The notes: a model not told the origin generated them from the sequence alone. A DNA stretch of 64,000 nucleotides from Aphrophora alni (GCA_963513935.1 OY740765.1:115635362-115699361), one strand, 5' to 3'; positions 1-13,039 are shown, numbered from the stretch's first letter. A program made the numbers and translations.

Positions 1-159
1 AATATTGTCAGATCCATTTCCACTGAGTGGATCTGCAATACCCACCACAGTTTTACAACAACACTACTCCTAGGTCCGAAAGTTTCGTCCTATGAAGTCT
101 CCGCTGTATATTTCTATTCCTCAGCATCTGCAAGACGGTGATGTTGACTTGGTTTTGAA

Positions 160-505
160 ATTTTTGTTCGTGTTTCACTGCTGCTGAAAGTCTTTGTGTT
201 CGTGCTTAACTTCTCCTGTAAGTCTTCGTTCGTGCTTCACTACTGCTGAAAGTCTCACTTCGTGCTTCACTGCTACTGAACCTCTTTGTTCGTTCTTCAC
301 TTCTGCTGGAAGTCTTTGTTCGTGCTTCACAACTGAGGAAGTCTTCGTTCGTTTCTTAGTCTTGCAGAAAGTCTTTGTTCGTGTTTCATTGCTGCCGGAA
401 GCCTTTTTCGTGTTTCACTGTTGCTGGAAGCTTTTGTTCGTGCTTAACTGTTATCGAAAGTCTTGTTGGTGCTTCACTGCTGTTGGAAGTCTTTGGTCGT
501 AAACA
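160..505. repeat. 30-bp minisatellite, about 12 units
   Basis: Degenerate tandem copies of a unit close to GTCTTTGTTCGTGCTTCAC followed by TGCTGCTGAAA. The unit length of 30 is divisible by three, so a 102-codon frame stays open through the array, giving a peptide that repeats Cys-Phe-Thr. I read this as a by-product of the repeat length. No splice sites, promoter or homologous domain support a protein. Confidence 0.85.
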
Positions 506-1425
506 GTATCCACTTTAAGGTGTCTGTGGATGTTTTCATTGCGGACGTGGAGCTTTTCATTCATTTAGCTATTACAATAACTCGCAGTTTTTTCTTTTGA
601 AAATTTTACTCTTTCTAATTATTAGATTTCTTGGCGCAGCCCCACAATTTCATCCATACTGGTTTCAGTACACGCTTTTTAAACTGAATATATTTCATGT
701 GCGTAAAATGGATTAGGGCCGAACAACCAGTAACTTATAGATCCCTGTAGTTTATTTCAAGCTTTTCAAAGTTAAAAATTGTTTCACACTCGAAGTAAGC
801 GATATTTATTTGATCACTCTAAAGTCAGCGGCTAGTCTGTAAAATACAGGATGATTCAAAATTTAAAATCAAACCCCAGGAAAAGACCGTACGTGGAAAA
901 GTCAAGATAGACAGATATTTTAATTTTACATGTCTATATATATAATAATAAGGATAACGAATTTATTGAACACAATTATCTACAAATAAAATAAATAAAT
1001 TTAATTTTCAAACACACTTTCTTATGGTCATAGACCGTTTTAGAGGTTAGAGAGTCGTTATCAAAATTAAAACACTTTCAGACAAGAAAAAAAAAAAATC
1101 ACATTAAAAAATATAATGGAAGTAACCATACATTATAGTAGATTTAGTAATATCTATTTATTTATTTTTTTTATTTTTTCGTATGAGTTGGATAATATTA
1201 CAAAGACAATGGAGTCCGGTACGCTCAATAATGTGAGATTCTTACTCGCTGAAAAACACCTCCCTGTTAGTACCCATATCTCTTAAGACGAAGATTCAGG
1301 AATAGTATTATATGGACCAAAGTGATAAGCTCATTTCGTGAAAATGTCGAGAAATTAAATGTGAAAGAACAGAACGTTATGTATCCGCCCGAAGAGCAAG
1401 GTTAAAAACCTACCAAGTCATGAGA
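506..1425. other. AT-rich intergenic sequence, nothing recognised
   Basis: No coding frame, RNA gene or paired repeat was found here. Several short A and T runs are present. Confidence 0.5.
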
Positions 1426-1579
1426 TTAGTGTTGATGTAGAACGTAAACGTAGAGATTGGAAACTATGTATTGGTTGTGATGTTTCAAGAACAGCATATT
1501 TAAATCTGTGTGTAATAACCTAACTTCGGTGTATGTAGGTGGTTTAGTTACCATTCTCAAAATCTTGTTTTGGAATATT

Positions 1580-1832
1580 TGCATTCTGCGAGTGCGAGTG
1601 ACTCCTGCTTCCTGCTTGTTCCCAAACGGGAATCGCGTAGGTGATAATGCTTCTGAGTATTTAATAGTTTGTACACTGTGGTCGCCGTCCTCAATGCAAG
1701 AGAACTTGTTTTGAAGAGTCATTGTAGTCTGCGTGTATAAGTGACTCGTGCTTGATGCGTCAGACAGGAACGGCGTAGGTGATAATGTTTAGTGGTTTAT
1801 ACACTGTGGTCGCCGTCCTCAATGCAAGATTA
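1580..1832. repeat. Two tandem copies of a ~128-bp unit
   Basis: The segment ending ACACTGTGGTCGCCGTCCTC at about 1674-1693 recurs at about 1801-1820. The upstream parts (GCGTAGGTGATAATG and GTGACTC) also recur in the same order. The copies differ by small indels. Open frames on both strands here overlap the duplication and look like chance. Confidence 0.7.
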
Positions 1833-2529
1833 CTTATTATATTTAACAACGAAGGTAAAATTATGCATCCAATACTCCAGTCCTTAATTTTCACTTTGAC
1901 TATATAAGGAAAGAAAAAATAAACAAAACATTGCTTAGTCGCAACTGCACTTCTTTAATTAACCTAATAATGAAACTGGTTAATCAACTTGTGTTTATGA
2001 TTCCCATTAACTTTGCAAAACATATTAATTTTATACTAATTATGGTTATTTAAATACCTTGTCAGTTCATCTATATTAAAATTGCTGTTACGCAGATATT
2101 TTATTCTATACAGACCTAGATTTATAAATGGGCAAACTGAGTATTAGCTCAGGGTGGGGATCTCAGAAAGAGCTGAAAATGTTTAAAGTGAAAACATTTT
2201 TTTAATAATATTTAATGTATGTATTAAAAAAAATTATCGAATATTTTCCACAGCCCCACCAATAACTTACAGTTTGCTTGACTTCAATAACTGTTTGCCC
2301 GGTATGGGAAGTTCCAGCACAGGTGGTGCAAGTGCCCGCGCGCACCGCACTCGCCTCCCGCTTTCCACTCACAGCCTGCACAGTCTTTCAGTGATCTATT
2401 GTTCTTCCTTTCCTTAGTTGGATTCGCGCGTTACTCTGTTAACGTTTGTGTTTACGTCGTTCCTAACCACCTTATCTCATTACTCAAGTGCTTAGTGTTT
2501 GGTGTGTTTTCCTGGCAACACGTTACATC

Positions 2530-4400
2530 TAATTTTGTGTGACTTTTACAGATTTTGAGTTTAGTATCTTGAGTGAAATTAAAAAAGTTATTATTGCTGA
2601 GTTAGAAAGCGAGCAGCCCAAATTGACAGAAAGGTGAACTTCAAATCTTAAGGAAAGTTCCGAAAATTGGAGCTTTTTTACCGACACTTCATCTTCATCT
2701 AGTTTGACAACTAAATTGACGCCCGAGTGCCAGGATGACTCAAGACCATCGACGTCGGATTCTTCAACGTCGTTCATCTTGACACGGAACGTGCAAGAGC
2801 AAACTACGCCTACTCATGCAAACAAATCTGATGAAAACATTAGTGAGCCTGAAGTTTCTCATCTGTCCGAAAGAATCTCGCCGATTGACGTGGGTTTATC
2901 TCAATTATTTTTAATAGATGACCCTCTTACTTGGAATGTTAAATTGAATGCTCTCGTTGAAAGTGTTTTTAAGAACTGTCAAAAAAATTAACTATATATT
3001 TTACGAAATCTGAGCACATATACAATGATTCAAAACAAACTTTATCTGTTAACATATTAAAGAGACCACTTCCCAATGGGGACATGGTTTTAAGGATCTG
3101 GCTTTTGAGCTCGCAGACTACTGTGAAAGTATTCTGTATTGCATGTTGTTTATTTCAACCGAATACTTGAAAAACAAATCTGTCTACTGGTTTTAATGAT
3201 TAGAAACACAGTTATGAACTACTTAAACATCACGAACAATCAAAAGACCACATACATAATGTACCTAACTACGCAAAAAAGTTTAATGCAAGTCGATAAA
3301 CTTCTGTTTAACCAGTATAAAGAAGAAGTCAACTATTAGAGAAAAGTATTCTCAAGAATAGTTTCTGCTGTCTGGCCCCTACTCAAGTCTTCAAGCCCGA
3401 ATAAAACAACACAGCCCTCAAGCAGTATACGTATCGTATGCTCCACACTTTTTGAATCTTGTAACCTCTGCTGCTGCAGAAAGCTGCACTGCTACAGCAG
3501 CGTCTTTGGGTTTTGTGCAGGAGCTATACAACTACTTTTCAGCATCTGATTACAGATGGAGTATTTTGAAAGATGACTTGGCAAAAAACAACTCACAGGT
3601 GGTAAATTTGCTGTCAGAGACTAAGTGATTTGAAACAACAGATGTTGTCAAAGCTTTAGTTAAAAGTTATAAAGACAAGCATCATTAAAATAGTTGTCCA
3701 AAGACCCCACCGTGAAACCTGCATGTAGATTGGAAGCTCAAACCCTTGAAACTACTTTCTCTTAGTTATGTGGAGCGACATTTTGGAGAGAAAGATAAAT
3801 GTTTGAATAACTTACAGAGTGAAACTCTTAATCTTGAGGCAGGGATAAAACGACTAAATCTATTGGCGGAGTTTTTGAATCGATAAGGGAAAGCATTTGA
3901 TGTATATAAACAGTCTGCAATTTCAATTGCAGGATGTGGATCACCTAGCTACACACGGGTAAGGAAGTGAAAAGTTTTTGCTGATGAAACGCGTGGAGTT
4001 GGAGTTGAAAGAACTCTCGATGAAGGAACTGCTTTCAAAAATAATGTGTTCCTGAAAATAATAGACTCACTTATTGCTAACTTGTAAAGAAGGAGAAAAG
4101 CTTATGAAGTAGTGTTTTCAAGATTTGAAGTGTTGTCCTTGTTGTTGAGTTGTTTTAAAGAAATCACAAGTTGAGCTGCTTCAAAACTTTTGTTCCCAGA
4201 AAGATATCAATTCAGACTTTCCCAATGAGTGTGTACATTTTAAAATGTATGTTGAGCTTGAAAACTTCAAAAACTTACATGAACTTTATTCTTGCATTAA
4301 AGACAATAACTTGAAAACCGTTTTCCTAAGTCTAGAAATTGTTATTAGAATGTTTCTGACATTACCACCAGTAACCAACTGTACTGCGATTTTATCCAAA
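2530..4400 (+). pseudogene. hAT-family transposase relic (TTF zinc finger plus DUF4371, ZMYM1-like)
   Basis: Broken remains of a hAT transposase of the type annotated in animals as TTF-type zinc finger or ZMYM1-like protein. A 95-codon open piece (2704-2991) is Ser/Thr-rich and probably the N-terminal leader. At 3200-3290 a shifted frame reads ELLKHHEQSKDHIHN, which fits the TTF/BED-like finger region. At 3378-3627 a long stretch reads QARIKQHSPQAVYVSYAPHF then LNLV, the central hAT signature in which an AVY..C.AH.LNL block precedes the insertion domain. At about 4255-4395 ELENFKNLHELYSCIKDNNL followed by FLTLPPVTNC matches the C-terminal hAT dimerisation region. The final ERSFS block is not seen. 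Many stops and frameshifts separate the pieces, so it is dead. A GC-richer stretch at 2300-2500 may be its old 5' end. Terminal repeats were not resolved. Confidence 0.82.
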
Positions 4401-4813
4401 ACATAATTACTTTTATTTTCAAGTAACGATGTTTTAATTTGTTGTTTTGTGTGTAGCCTACGTAGTGATTAGATCACTTGCAATACTGAAATGCTATCGG
4501 TACTAACAGTTTATATTTATACTTGGGGAAAAACCAAAATTTACACAATCAACTTGGTGTGGCGGAGGAGTGGGGGAGAAAAGGTACAAAATTGAAAGAG
4601 GCCACTAAGAGAATGGTTTGCTCTGGCTGCAAGGTACCTGAAATCGGAGCCTGATTCTATACTCAGTTAGTATTGGACAAATGGTTAGGAAATGAACCAT
4701 TATATTACAAAGCGTACTACTGCTGTAAGAGTGTTTGTTTAGATAAATCTGTTCAGTACTGGCCTTGTAAAATCAAAATACGTCACTATTTCTTAAATAA
4801 TCCAATATATATA

Positions 4814-5353
4814 CAGGGTGTTTCTGTAGTGCGCGGAGATAATTCAGGGAGTTGTTATATGGGTATAATAAAGATAAACGTTCCATAAATATATGTCCGG
4901 AAATGCTTGTTTTACCAGCTATCCGTCATTTTGTTTTTTACTAAATAATTTATATCTCTAGAACGGCTTAACAGATTGAGTTGAAATTTTGCACGGTACT
5001 CATAAATGTAAGGACTTAGTTTGAACAAAATAATTAACTGGTTCCAATAATCCGTTTCAAAATGACAGCCATTTAAATATTTCATACGAAAATAACTCAT
5101 TTAAAGTTATTTTCATTTAAAAATTTTAAATGGTAGGTCGCCAATTTGAAACAGATTATTATAATAAATTACGTATTTTTTTAAACTAGGACTTTATATT
5201 GATGACTATCATGCAAAGTTTCAACTCAATAGGTTAAGCTGTTGTAGAAATATAAATTATTTAGAAAAAATAATGTTTATAGGAACTTTTTTCTTTATTT
5301 TGACCCATATAACCACCCCCTGAATTATCTCCGCGCATTACAGAAACACTCTG
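4814..5353. mobile_element. Foldback MITE, TA target site, CAGGGTGTTTCTG ends (540 bp)
   Basis: Starts CAGGGTGTTTCTGTAGTGCG after TA and ends with the inverted form CGCATTACAGAAACACTCTG before TA. The inverted similarity runs far inside: GATAATTCAGGG pairs with CCCTGAATTATC, and an interior block AAATAATTTATATCTCTAGA has an inverted partner near 5240-5263. No transposase is inside. TA duplication and CAGGGTG ends fit a non-autonomous Tc1/mariner-type element. Other copies are at 43947 and 32805. Confidence 0.85.
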
Positions 5354-5639
5354 TATAACATACTTATTATGAAAAGAACTTTGTATTGTAGGCCTACATT
5401 TGGTAAGTTTTGCAAAATAAAAATTATGTATGTATACAATTGCTTCCATAACATATTTGAACTTATTCTACTTACGTACAATTCTTCTAACTGTAGAAAA
5501 TCTGGTAATCTTTAGAACAAACCTTCTAAGCCTTCTTATCTACTTTTTATTTTTTCTGTCTTGTTGAAGTAAAAAAGAAGAAACATAATCTTCCCAAAAT
5601 GCTATAACTTTAAAAAAACTTACAATTTTTAGGTGTTTC

Positions 5640-5800
5640 AATAATATTTAATAAGTTGATGGGCCACGTCGTGGTACTTACCCAACCCTATCATACAATG
5701 TAATACAACAAATCCTCTAAATGTAATACCAAAAATTAGGGCGTGGTAGGAAATGCTATATTGTATTGGTTGAGGTCTTACACTTACACAGTAGAGTAAT
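5640..5800 (+). repeat. Partial copy of dispersed repeat family B
   Basis: AATCCTCTAAATGTAATACC and the following ACAGTTGTTAGACAGG correspond in order to sequence at about 6844-6970 in the fuller copy of family B. It lies just upstream of the mariner relic at 5867. Confidence 0.55.
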
Positions 5801-5866
5801 TTTTTAAAAAACAGTTGTTAGACAGGTTTTCTGAACCTAGTACTGTAACTGTATCTAATCTTTCAA

Positions 5867-6165
5867 CAGGATGGCGCTCCACCACAATTCAATCTAGATG
5901 TTAGACCATAGCTTACTGATGTCCTTTCTGGAAGTCGGATTAGCGGAGCCGCGGAATGGTAATTTTGTCTCCACGTTCCCCAGATTTAACTTCATGTGGG
6001 GATACATCAAAGACTTAATTTATGTACCTCCCCTCCACTTCTCAAAACCTTACATACCTCTCTGCATCACTGAAGCAGAGGAGACAATATACTGGCACGC
6101 GCCTGGACAGAGCTCGAATGTTGTGTCACAAATGGGGCTCAAAGAGCAATTTTTATTTTAACTTT
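5867..6165 (+). pseudogene. mariner/Tc1-type transposase relic, C-terminal DDE part
   Basis: Two frames together recall the end of a mariner-like (DDE_3) transposase. QQDGAPPQFNLDV at the start matches the FQQDGAPPHF block that carries the second catalytic Asp. A shifted frame reads RGMVILSPRSPDLTSCG, the WPPRSPDLTPLD block. The next piece WGYIKDLIYVPPLHFSKPY, followed by ITEAEETI, matches the segment after it. The third catalytic position after SPDLT is lost or shifted (SCG rather than PLD). Stops follow LDV and lie in the WKSD region. Only about 100 codons remain and no N-terminal helix-turn-helix was found. This is the family expected to move TA-flanked elements such as the one at 4814, but a direct link is inference. 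Confidence 0.85.
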
Positions 6166-6799
6166 TGATGAATTTAAATATCTTTAAAGTTAAAAAATAA
6201 TTTTTTATACCGTGCAGATATGAATAAAATATCTTTACATTTGCACCATTCTTTCTGAATTTGTTTAATTCTATACTGACAAACATTTATTTTGTATTTC
6301 ATCGGCAACCTCTACTCAACGACTGACGTGTTTCCTGTGAAATACTTATTATTATACAATCTACATATATGTTACAAAGCCCTACCAAAGTCAAAGCTAA
6401 ACGTACTATTGTAAGCGGGGTTTCTCTCACCCTAACTGTTAACTGTTAACAATAGCTTAGTTTTGTTAGGGGTGCCATTGACACCCTGTCGCTCCACTGA
6501 CGACTGTCCCTCTGCCCTCTGCTTCTACCCTCTCACACGTGTGCCACTCGCTAAGGTGCCAGCAAATTAACTGTTATCGAATCAATTATGCTTTTATCAT
6601 ACAATAAATCCAAGAGGGGATTTAAAGCGACTTGTAATCAAACAAAACTATAACACATGCGAGGCAGACTGATCATTTCCTCGGCGATGAAAACACAGTG
6701 CTTCCCCCGTGCGAAGCTGTTAAGCCGCCTTATTTATTTCCACCGTTTTATAATTAAATCCTATAATAATAATTTATGTTCCTTAGTTTACAACGAACA

Positions 6800-7540
6800 A
6801 GTTTGTGTGCGCCATCATGGCGTTACCCAGCCCCCGACAAGCAGATCCTCTAAATATAATGACGAAAATTTGGTTTCTTTGGCCTTGTTGGAAATGTTAA
6901 ATTACAATGGTAGATCAAGGTGTCCTACCCAATAGATTAAGTTTGTTTAAACAGTTGTTACACAGGTCTTATAAAAACAGTAATTTTGTATATTACAACT
7001 TTTTTGACATCGGCGAGGCCTCGCAGATATATATTATAAAGGTTTCACTCGCTTTGCTCGTGTCAGTGTCTCGGTCCTGGGGAGCTTTGATGCTGTATAT
7101 ATTTAAAGGAACCTCCACTCGCTACGCTCGTTAATGACGCGGTTTTCGTAAATATACGAATATCACATTTTCTTGGGAGGTCAGAGTTCAAAATTACATT
7201 TTTACAATAACTTTGGCTATTTTTCATCGCAGAGGGGGGGGGGTTGCTGCCATGTAGAATTGAAATATACTAATTTTACCTTAGTGAGTTATAAATTGAA
7301 TAACACACAAGATATGAACAAAATATGGCAGTTTTTTTTACATTTTCAACTCAATTTTTCTAAATTTCAATAGGGTTCTATATGGGCATATTATTCTGCA
7401 CCAAATTTCATGTTCTTGTCTTATTTTTTGTGCCGCTTTGTGCTTAAGTAAACATGACGACGACAGACCGACGGCATGTCGAAAATTACTTTTTCGGTTT
7501 TGTTGAAACCACGAAACATCACGATCAGTCAAAAAACAAA
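6800..7540 (+). repeat. Dispersed repeat family B, fullest + strand copy
   Basis: Signature blocks in order: CATCATGGCGTTACCCAG, CAGATCCTCTAAATATAATG, GTAGATCAAGGTGTCCTA, CACTCGCTACGCTCG, a GAGGTCAGAGTTCAAAATTA block, GAATAACACACAAGATATGA, and TTTCAATAGGGTTCTATATG. The same blocks recur at 41590-42030 (+) and, inverted, at 52030-53120 and 57000-57600. Short frames inside it are not conserved between copies, so I regard it as a non-coding transposable element. Ends and target duplication were not determined. A run of nine G near 7232 is inside. Confidence 0.75.
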
Positions 7541-9330
7541 AGAAAAATTATCCTAAGTTTACACACTTTCATTTGTGCCTTTACTATTTTTCCTTTAAAA
7601 GTGACCATTTTTGCGTATTTCGCTTAAAATCGTTTACCAATATTTGTTTTGTCAAACATCGCTAATTCAAGCCACTCTAACTAGAAAAGTATAAATTTTA
7701 AGATAAAATTGTATATAACCTTTTCGTTTTAAAATATGGTTTTCTATCAGTTCCAATTATAATAAAAATACAATTTTGGAATAAGTATTTACAATTAACC
7801 TGTACGCAAGCACGAGTCATGTATACTGCAATATAACAAAATAATATGTTAATATACAATAAAGTAGAAAAAACAAATATAAACTAAATTGAACTATCAT
7901 AACACAGAGATTCAAGAAAAACATATAGTAAAAAATAAAAACACATACAAGAATCACATACACACAAAATCATATAATAACAAATTAGGCTTTGTGAGGG
8001 ATGGGGAAAAAATCAATTTAGGAGCATCGCTATATGTATTAGGATACGAGATTAAAATTCCTATTTCCAATAAAGAACAAGAGTTGTTAAAGAAAAACCG
8101 GATAGGAAAAATAAAATAGCGGGATCTAACCCAAGAGTACATGTAGTCTCCTTAGGATTGCCAATGTCAGACCTCCGAGGTTAAAATAAAATCAAAAATT
8201 AAAACGTTTGGGTTTTAAATACACACAATTTTCAAAAACAAAATTTGTTCTACTATATCAGGAACAACGTTTTTACAATAGTTATGTCAACACCTCAGGA
8301 AATTACTAATTTTTCTATCAGTTTTAAATATGTGTAAAATTATTTTATGTTTATTAAGGTAGATTATTAATGTATTTCAGTAGAGACGACATATCGAAAA
8401 TCACTTTTTCAGTTTTCTGTAGACACAAACATTTATATGAAAGAAAACAAATTAGGTACCGGTAACTCTTTGGTCAGTTTAAAGGTTTGCTAAAATTTTT
8501 GAAAACAAGAAAAAAGAAAAATAAGCCACTACTGCACACTTCAAACAGAAATTTTTTTTTTGTTTATTATTTGAATTAACTAAAAAAATTAAAACCACCA
8601 AATTTTTGATTAACATGTACATTTACCACAAAGAAGTATTAATATACATTAAACCTTAATAATATTAGACATTCTTATTTAAACTTGAAATAAAATAAAT
8701 AATTAAATAAGATTTTTTTTTTAATTCACCAACACCAAATTTAAGGACAATTGTATATGGGATTGTGAATATTAATTTTTAAAGGAGAAATTATTTTATA
8801 CGTTTTAGTCTATTTAAAAAAATATATATTAAATATTAATTTTGTATGTTTAGTATTGTATAGCTTGTAAATGTATGTGCGTGCGTGTGTGTGTGGGTGT
8901 GTTTTACAAGTATTTACGAGTACTCTGAGTGTGTGTAAATTGTGTGTAGCGCAAAAATGTTATTTGAAGAAAAAAATTGTTAACAAAATTTTTTAATCTG
9001 ACCCAATATTATCGCATTGTCATCCAGTTCTGAGCTATGTTCAAAATTTCTGTTTGACACGACTTGATTATAACCTGTAAATTATTAAAAATTTTGGTGC
9101 AATATATGAATAAAAATAAAACAGGTTTTGCTTTGTAATTGGAAAGTACCTTTCGGGACGTAATGAAAATGTATATTCATTTATAAAATTATGCGCCTTA
9201 ATGGTAGAACCTTCAATTTCCCAAACAATGGCCTAAATGGTTCTCTCTGATCCTAAAAATGTTCAGAACTTGGCGCTTGGTTCTAATTTAAGCCTAAAAA
9301 GACCTCGTAAAAATTTCTCTAGAGTCGGGC

Positions 9331-9333
<3 letters not shown>
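7541..9333. other. AT-rich intergenic sequence with a short GT tract
   Basis: No convincing gene. A short family B tail may recur near 8390-8420 (TATCGAAAATCACTTTTTCA, compare 7478-7500). A GT-rich microsatellite lies at about 8876-8905. The 76-codon frame at 7889 is Lys/Asn-rich and has no recognisable domain. Confidence 0.45.

Positions 9334-9405
<72 letters not shown>
9334..9405. repeat. (CT)n microsatellite, ~72 bp
   Basis: Uninterrupted CT dinucleotide run. Frames through it encode poly(Leu-Ser) on one strand and poly(Arg-Glu) on the other, which are artefacts. Confidence 0.98.
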
Positions 9406-9414
<9 letters not shown>

Positions 9415-9855
9415 CTTTAAAATTCACAAAAATTTTCACGAAAATCTTGTCTTTTATCATTGTTTAGAAGAAAATGTAAAGAATTCATCGATGGAATTAG
9501 ACTTTAAAAGTAAAATACAGAGTGCTTCTGAAATACTTTGACAAGCTTCGGAAGCGGATTTGTTCCATAAAAATAAAATAAAATGTTTCTATGAACATGT
9601 TTCCGAAACGGGTTTGTTTTCAGACAATCCGCTATTTTGTATTTTTACAAAAACGTGCCCACAGTTTATTTTCACTTTTAGATTGACAACAACTGACATT
9701 TTTGGTGACGATTACTTTTGGTTCGTTTTTATTTTGTTTTGGAGTTGAGCGATAAAGATAGCCTACATTGTGCAATGTTTTTTTCACTATTTTCATTCTT
9801 AAATACAATTTGAAAGAAAGTTTGAGAATTTAGTTGTGTAGCGAAAGATAATATA

Positions 9856-10330
9856 CAGGGTGTTTCCAAAAATCGTTAGAAAACTTCGGTAACTTATTCC
9901 TCACATCAAAATAAATGAAAAAAAGTTTATGTAGGCAAATACTTAGTTTTCTATCTAGTCTCCATTTTGTGTTTCTAACAAAGAAATCATATCATTTTAA
10001 CGGTAAATAATTTGTAGTTGAAATTTCGCATGCTACTTTTGTAAATATTTTGTAAAGTTAACGGTTTTTGAGATATAAAGTTTAAATACCCGCTAATTTT
10101 AAATGAGTACACGATTATTTTTTTCTAAAACTGGGTCTTTATAACACTAAGTAGCATGCAAAATTTGAAGTCCATATCATTTAATGTTAAAAATATATGA
10201 AATTATTTGTTAAAAACACAAAATAGAAGCTAAATAGAAAACTAAGTACTTTAGGAAATATTTTTATATAAAATTTTTGGTTTTGATGTGAGGAATAAGC
10301 TCCTGAAGTTTTGAAACGATTTATTTATTA
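9856..10330. mobile_element. Foldback MITE with CAGGGTGTTTCCAA end
   Basis: Begins CAGGGTGTTTCCAAAAATCG after TA. AACTTATTCCTCACATCAAA at 9890 is answered by the inverted TTTTGATGTGAGGAATAAGC at about 10281-10300. TTTTCTATCTAGTCTCC pairs with an interior GCTAAATAGAAAAC block. The right tip is decayed, so the end is approximate. It is the same family as 39444-40186. Confidence 0.75.
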
Positions 10331-11119
10331 AAAAAATTTTTTTTTTATAAAACGACTCCTGAAAATAGTATAAAGCTTAGAAAAAAATAGTGATAATTTG
10401 CAAAACAAGTATGAAAATGTGTAAAACCTAATACAAATTTCAACATGGGTTTGTAATTAAAGATAAGACAAATTTTAAAATATTTAGATAAAAAATAATT
10501 TTAGGTTTGAAAAATAAATTGAAGTTGGATTAATTTTAGTCTTCTAAGATAGAAACTCACTCAGGAGTTTTTTTAAGAGTTGATTCATAATCTCGAAACG
10601 TTGTGATGAGTGAAAAAAAAAAGCACAAATTTTCTCATTCATCCATCCCCAAAACTGAATAAAAACGAACAAAAACTTACACTATATTCAAAACCTAAGT
10701 TCGTTGTTGTGAATCAAAAAGTGAAAATTATCAACTAATGATTAATATGTTTAGTGCTCTAATTGTGTACAGAATAAACAATATGTTATAAAAACATTGT
10801 GAATAAATTTAGGCCTAGTAATTAAAATAATTTCTTGTGTTTATTTTTTAACATCCTGTATGCATGTTTTAATCTTTAAACTTTAGACACAAACAAAAAA
10901 GTAAGTGAGGATTACACTGGGAAATGTTCGATTAAGGCAGCAATTGAGTGTAAAAAAGGGGAGCGGACATTGCGGGACACCAACACCCAACATCCAACAG
11001 TGATGATGATTAGTCCAGGGTTAAAGGCAGCGAGATTAATTCATGCTTTAGTCACTACACACTCATAACAATAAAACCAGAGGAACGAAATTAGTGCACA
11101 AATTGCTTTTTATAGCGGG

Positions 11120-11760
11120 AGGGCTTGATTTAAGCCTGAACACATAGAGGCTGTATTGCCTCATTAGCTACTAGGCATACTTAGACACAGATCTTCCCAG
11201 GTTGATAAACTTTTCTGGATAGATGAAAAATGTATGAATGAATTTAACGTCTATGGGTCTGTGTGATTTAAGTCTGAACACATAGAGGCTGTATGGCCTC
11301 ATTAGTTACTAAGCAAACTTAGGTTTTGCTCTAAGGCAACAGATTTTGCCCGGTTGGTAATTTTTTCTGGATAGATGAAATTTTTGTATTTAATTGAATG
11401 TCTATGGGTATGTGATTTAAGTCTGAACACATAGAGGCTGTATGACATCATTAGTTACTAGGCAAACTTAGGTTTTGGTCTACTCTAAGGCAACAGATTT
11501 TACCCAGTTGATAATTTTTCTGGATAGATCATATTTTTTAATGAATTAAATGTCAACGCTACTGCCTGATTTAATGGAGGACAGATCAAATTTTGGTTTG
11601 AATTAAAGAGCTAAGGCACAGCTTGATTTAAGCCTGAACACATGGAGCCTATATGGGCTCAATAATCACAAGACACTTGTAATCTCTAACCTAGGGCAAT
11701 AGATTTTTCGCGAATGGTTAGTTTTTGAGGATAAATGAAATTTTTGACTGAATTAACAAG
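11120..11760. repeat. Tandem repeat, 4-5 units of about 140 bp
   Basis: Units begin near 11127, 11263, 11409 and 11621 with GATTTAAGYCTGAACACATA then GAGGCTGTAT, followed by a TCATTAG.TACTA block and TTTTTCTGGATAGATGAAA. A shorter decayed unit starts near 11565. Units drift in length by indels. No frame is conserved across units. Confidence 0.85.
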
Positions 11761-12359
11761 CTACTGGAGCGAGAACTCAAAAAAATAAATAAATAAAATA
11801 ATCAATGACTATTTGTGTTTTTATTAGGACGAGCATAAGTCTGTCTAGTTCTCTCTTGAACGTTAACTTGACTTTAATATGTACGAGAAAGAAAGATATA
11901 GTGAAGAGATAGAGAGGGTGAGGAGAGAATAAATATGGGAATTACCACTTTTGTAATTATTATGTGTTAAGACTATATGGTCCTCCTTATCTTCTTCTCA
12001 TCCTCAGGGATAGAGATCTCTAATCGGTAAATAAACGAATTGCAAATAAGGTTACGATAAGATGCCTAGACCAACTTGATATAATTGAATAGCAAGCACG
12101 TGGTTCACAAACAAACAAGCTCAGCAGGGGACTGTGGCCGCAACGCTAAACGGATTACAAAAGCAACATAGGGGATAAACTGTCGCCCGTCCTCCCCCCT
12201 CCTCGCATCTCACAGCTAGACATCAACCCTTAAATTAAACCAGAAATGTTCAACATTAAATCTTGAATTACTATGATTCAGTTTCAGTATATAAAAAAAA
12301 AACAGAATGGGGAGAAGGAAACTGCAAAGAGGAGGAGTGTTAGATTGTCTCTTCGTTCA
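11761..12359. other. Intergenic sequence, nothing recognised
   Basis: No coding signal or repeat partner was identified. A purine-rich stretch lies around 11885-11935. Confidence 0.4.
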
Positions 12360-12950
12360 AATTTAAGCCTACCATGACTTTACTGTCTAGTATAGCAAAG
12401 TTGTGTGATGGGTCAAAAACTCGATGTCGATTTTTTTTACTAATATATTTGCATTGTGTTCCCCAAGTCCGAAAAGTGGTTTTTGGAATGACGTCTGTCT
12501 GTTTTATGTGCATTGATGTAAACCATAAAGCTAGACCTATTTATAAAATGAATTTGTATGTGGTCATATATCGGGTCTTATCTGGTTTTTTTTTCATTTT
12601 TTGATAACTAAAATTTCAAGGTAGAAAAAAGATAAAATTACAATTTTTACAAAGAATTTCAAACGATTTTGATTAAGCGGCTCAAATTTATTGACTAAAA
12701 ATTTTAAAAAATCTGCTATGAGGCTGTATAAAATACGCAATATTTCAAAATCGCCTCTACGATTTCGTTGAAATTTACGGAAATATGATGTGTATTACCC
12801 AAGCAAGTGAGAAATATCAAAAATCAAAATATATTACGGTTCAGAAATAAATTTAAAAAATGAACCTTATCCGGCATTAATCGAATAGTATTTACACTGA
12901 GGACGTGTTTATAGTACAAGCAAGTAAAGTTTACATCACAAGTTCAAAAC
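12360..12950 (+). repeat. Interior of dispersed repeat family E, + orientation
   Basis: Carries family E landmarks: a GTGATGGGTCAAAAACTCGA block, an ATATATCGGGTC variant of the GGCCATATCTCGGG block, ACGATTTTGATTAAG, a TTCAGAAATAA block, and GAGGACGTGTTTATAGTACA near the end. Related copies are at 14370, 20850, 23040, 27000 (inverted) and 54831. Terminal repeats were not found here, so the copy is probably truncated. Confidence 0.65.
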
Positions 12951-13039
12951 ATTAATTCCTATTTCCTCTAAATATAATGTTTTCAATCAATTTTGATAGA
13001 ACGTAGCCTCAAAGAACTCAAACAAACTATACTGATTGT

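Noticed and set aside
194..502. 102-codon open frame rich in Cys-Phe-Thr repeats
   Set aside because: Produced by a 30-bp minisatellite whose period is a multiple of three.
2150..4600. Terminal inverted repeats for the hAT relic (CAGCCCCACC near 2252 against GGTGTGGCGG near 4556)
   Set aside because: The match is weak and no 8-bp duplication was visible.
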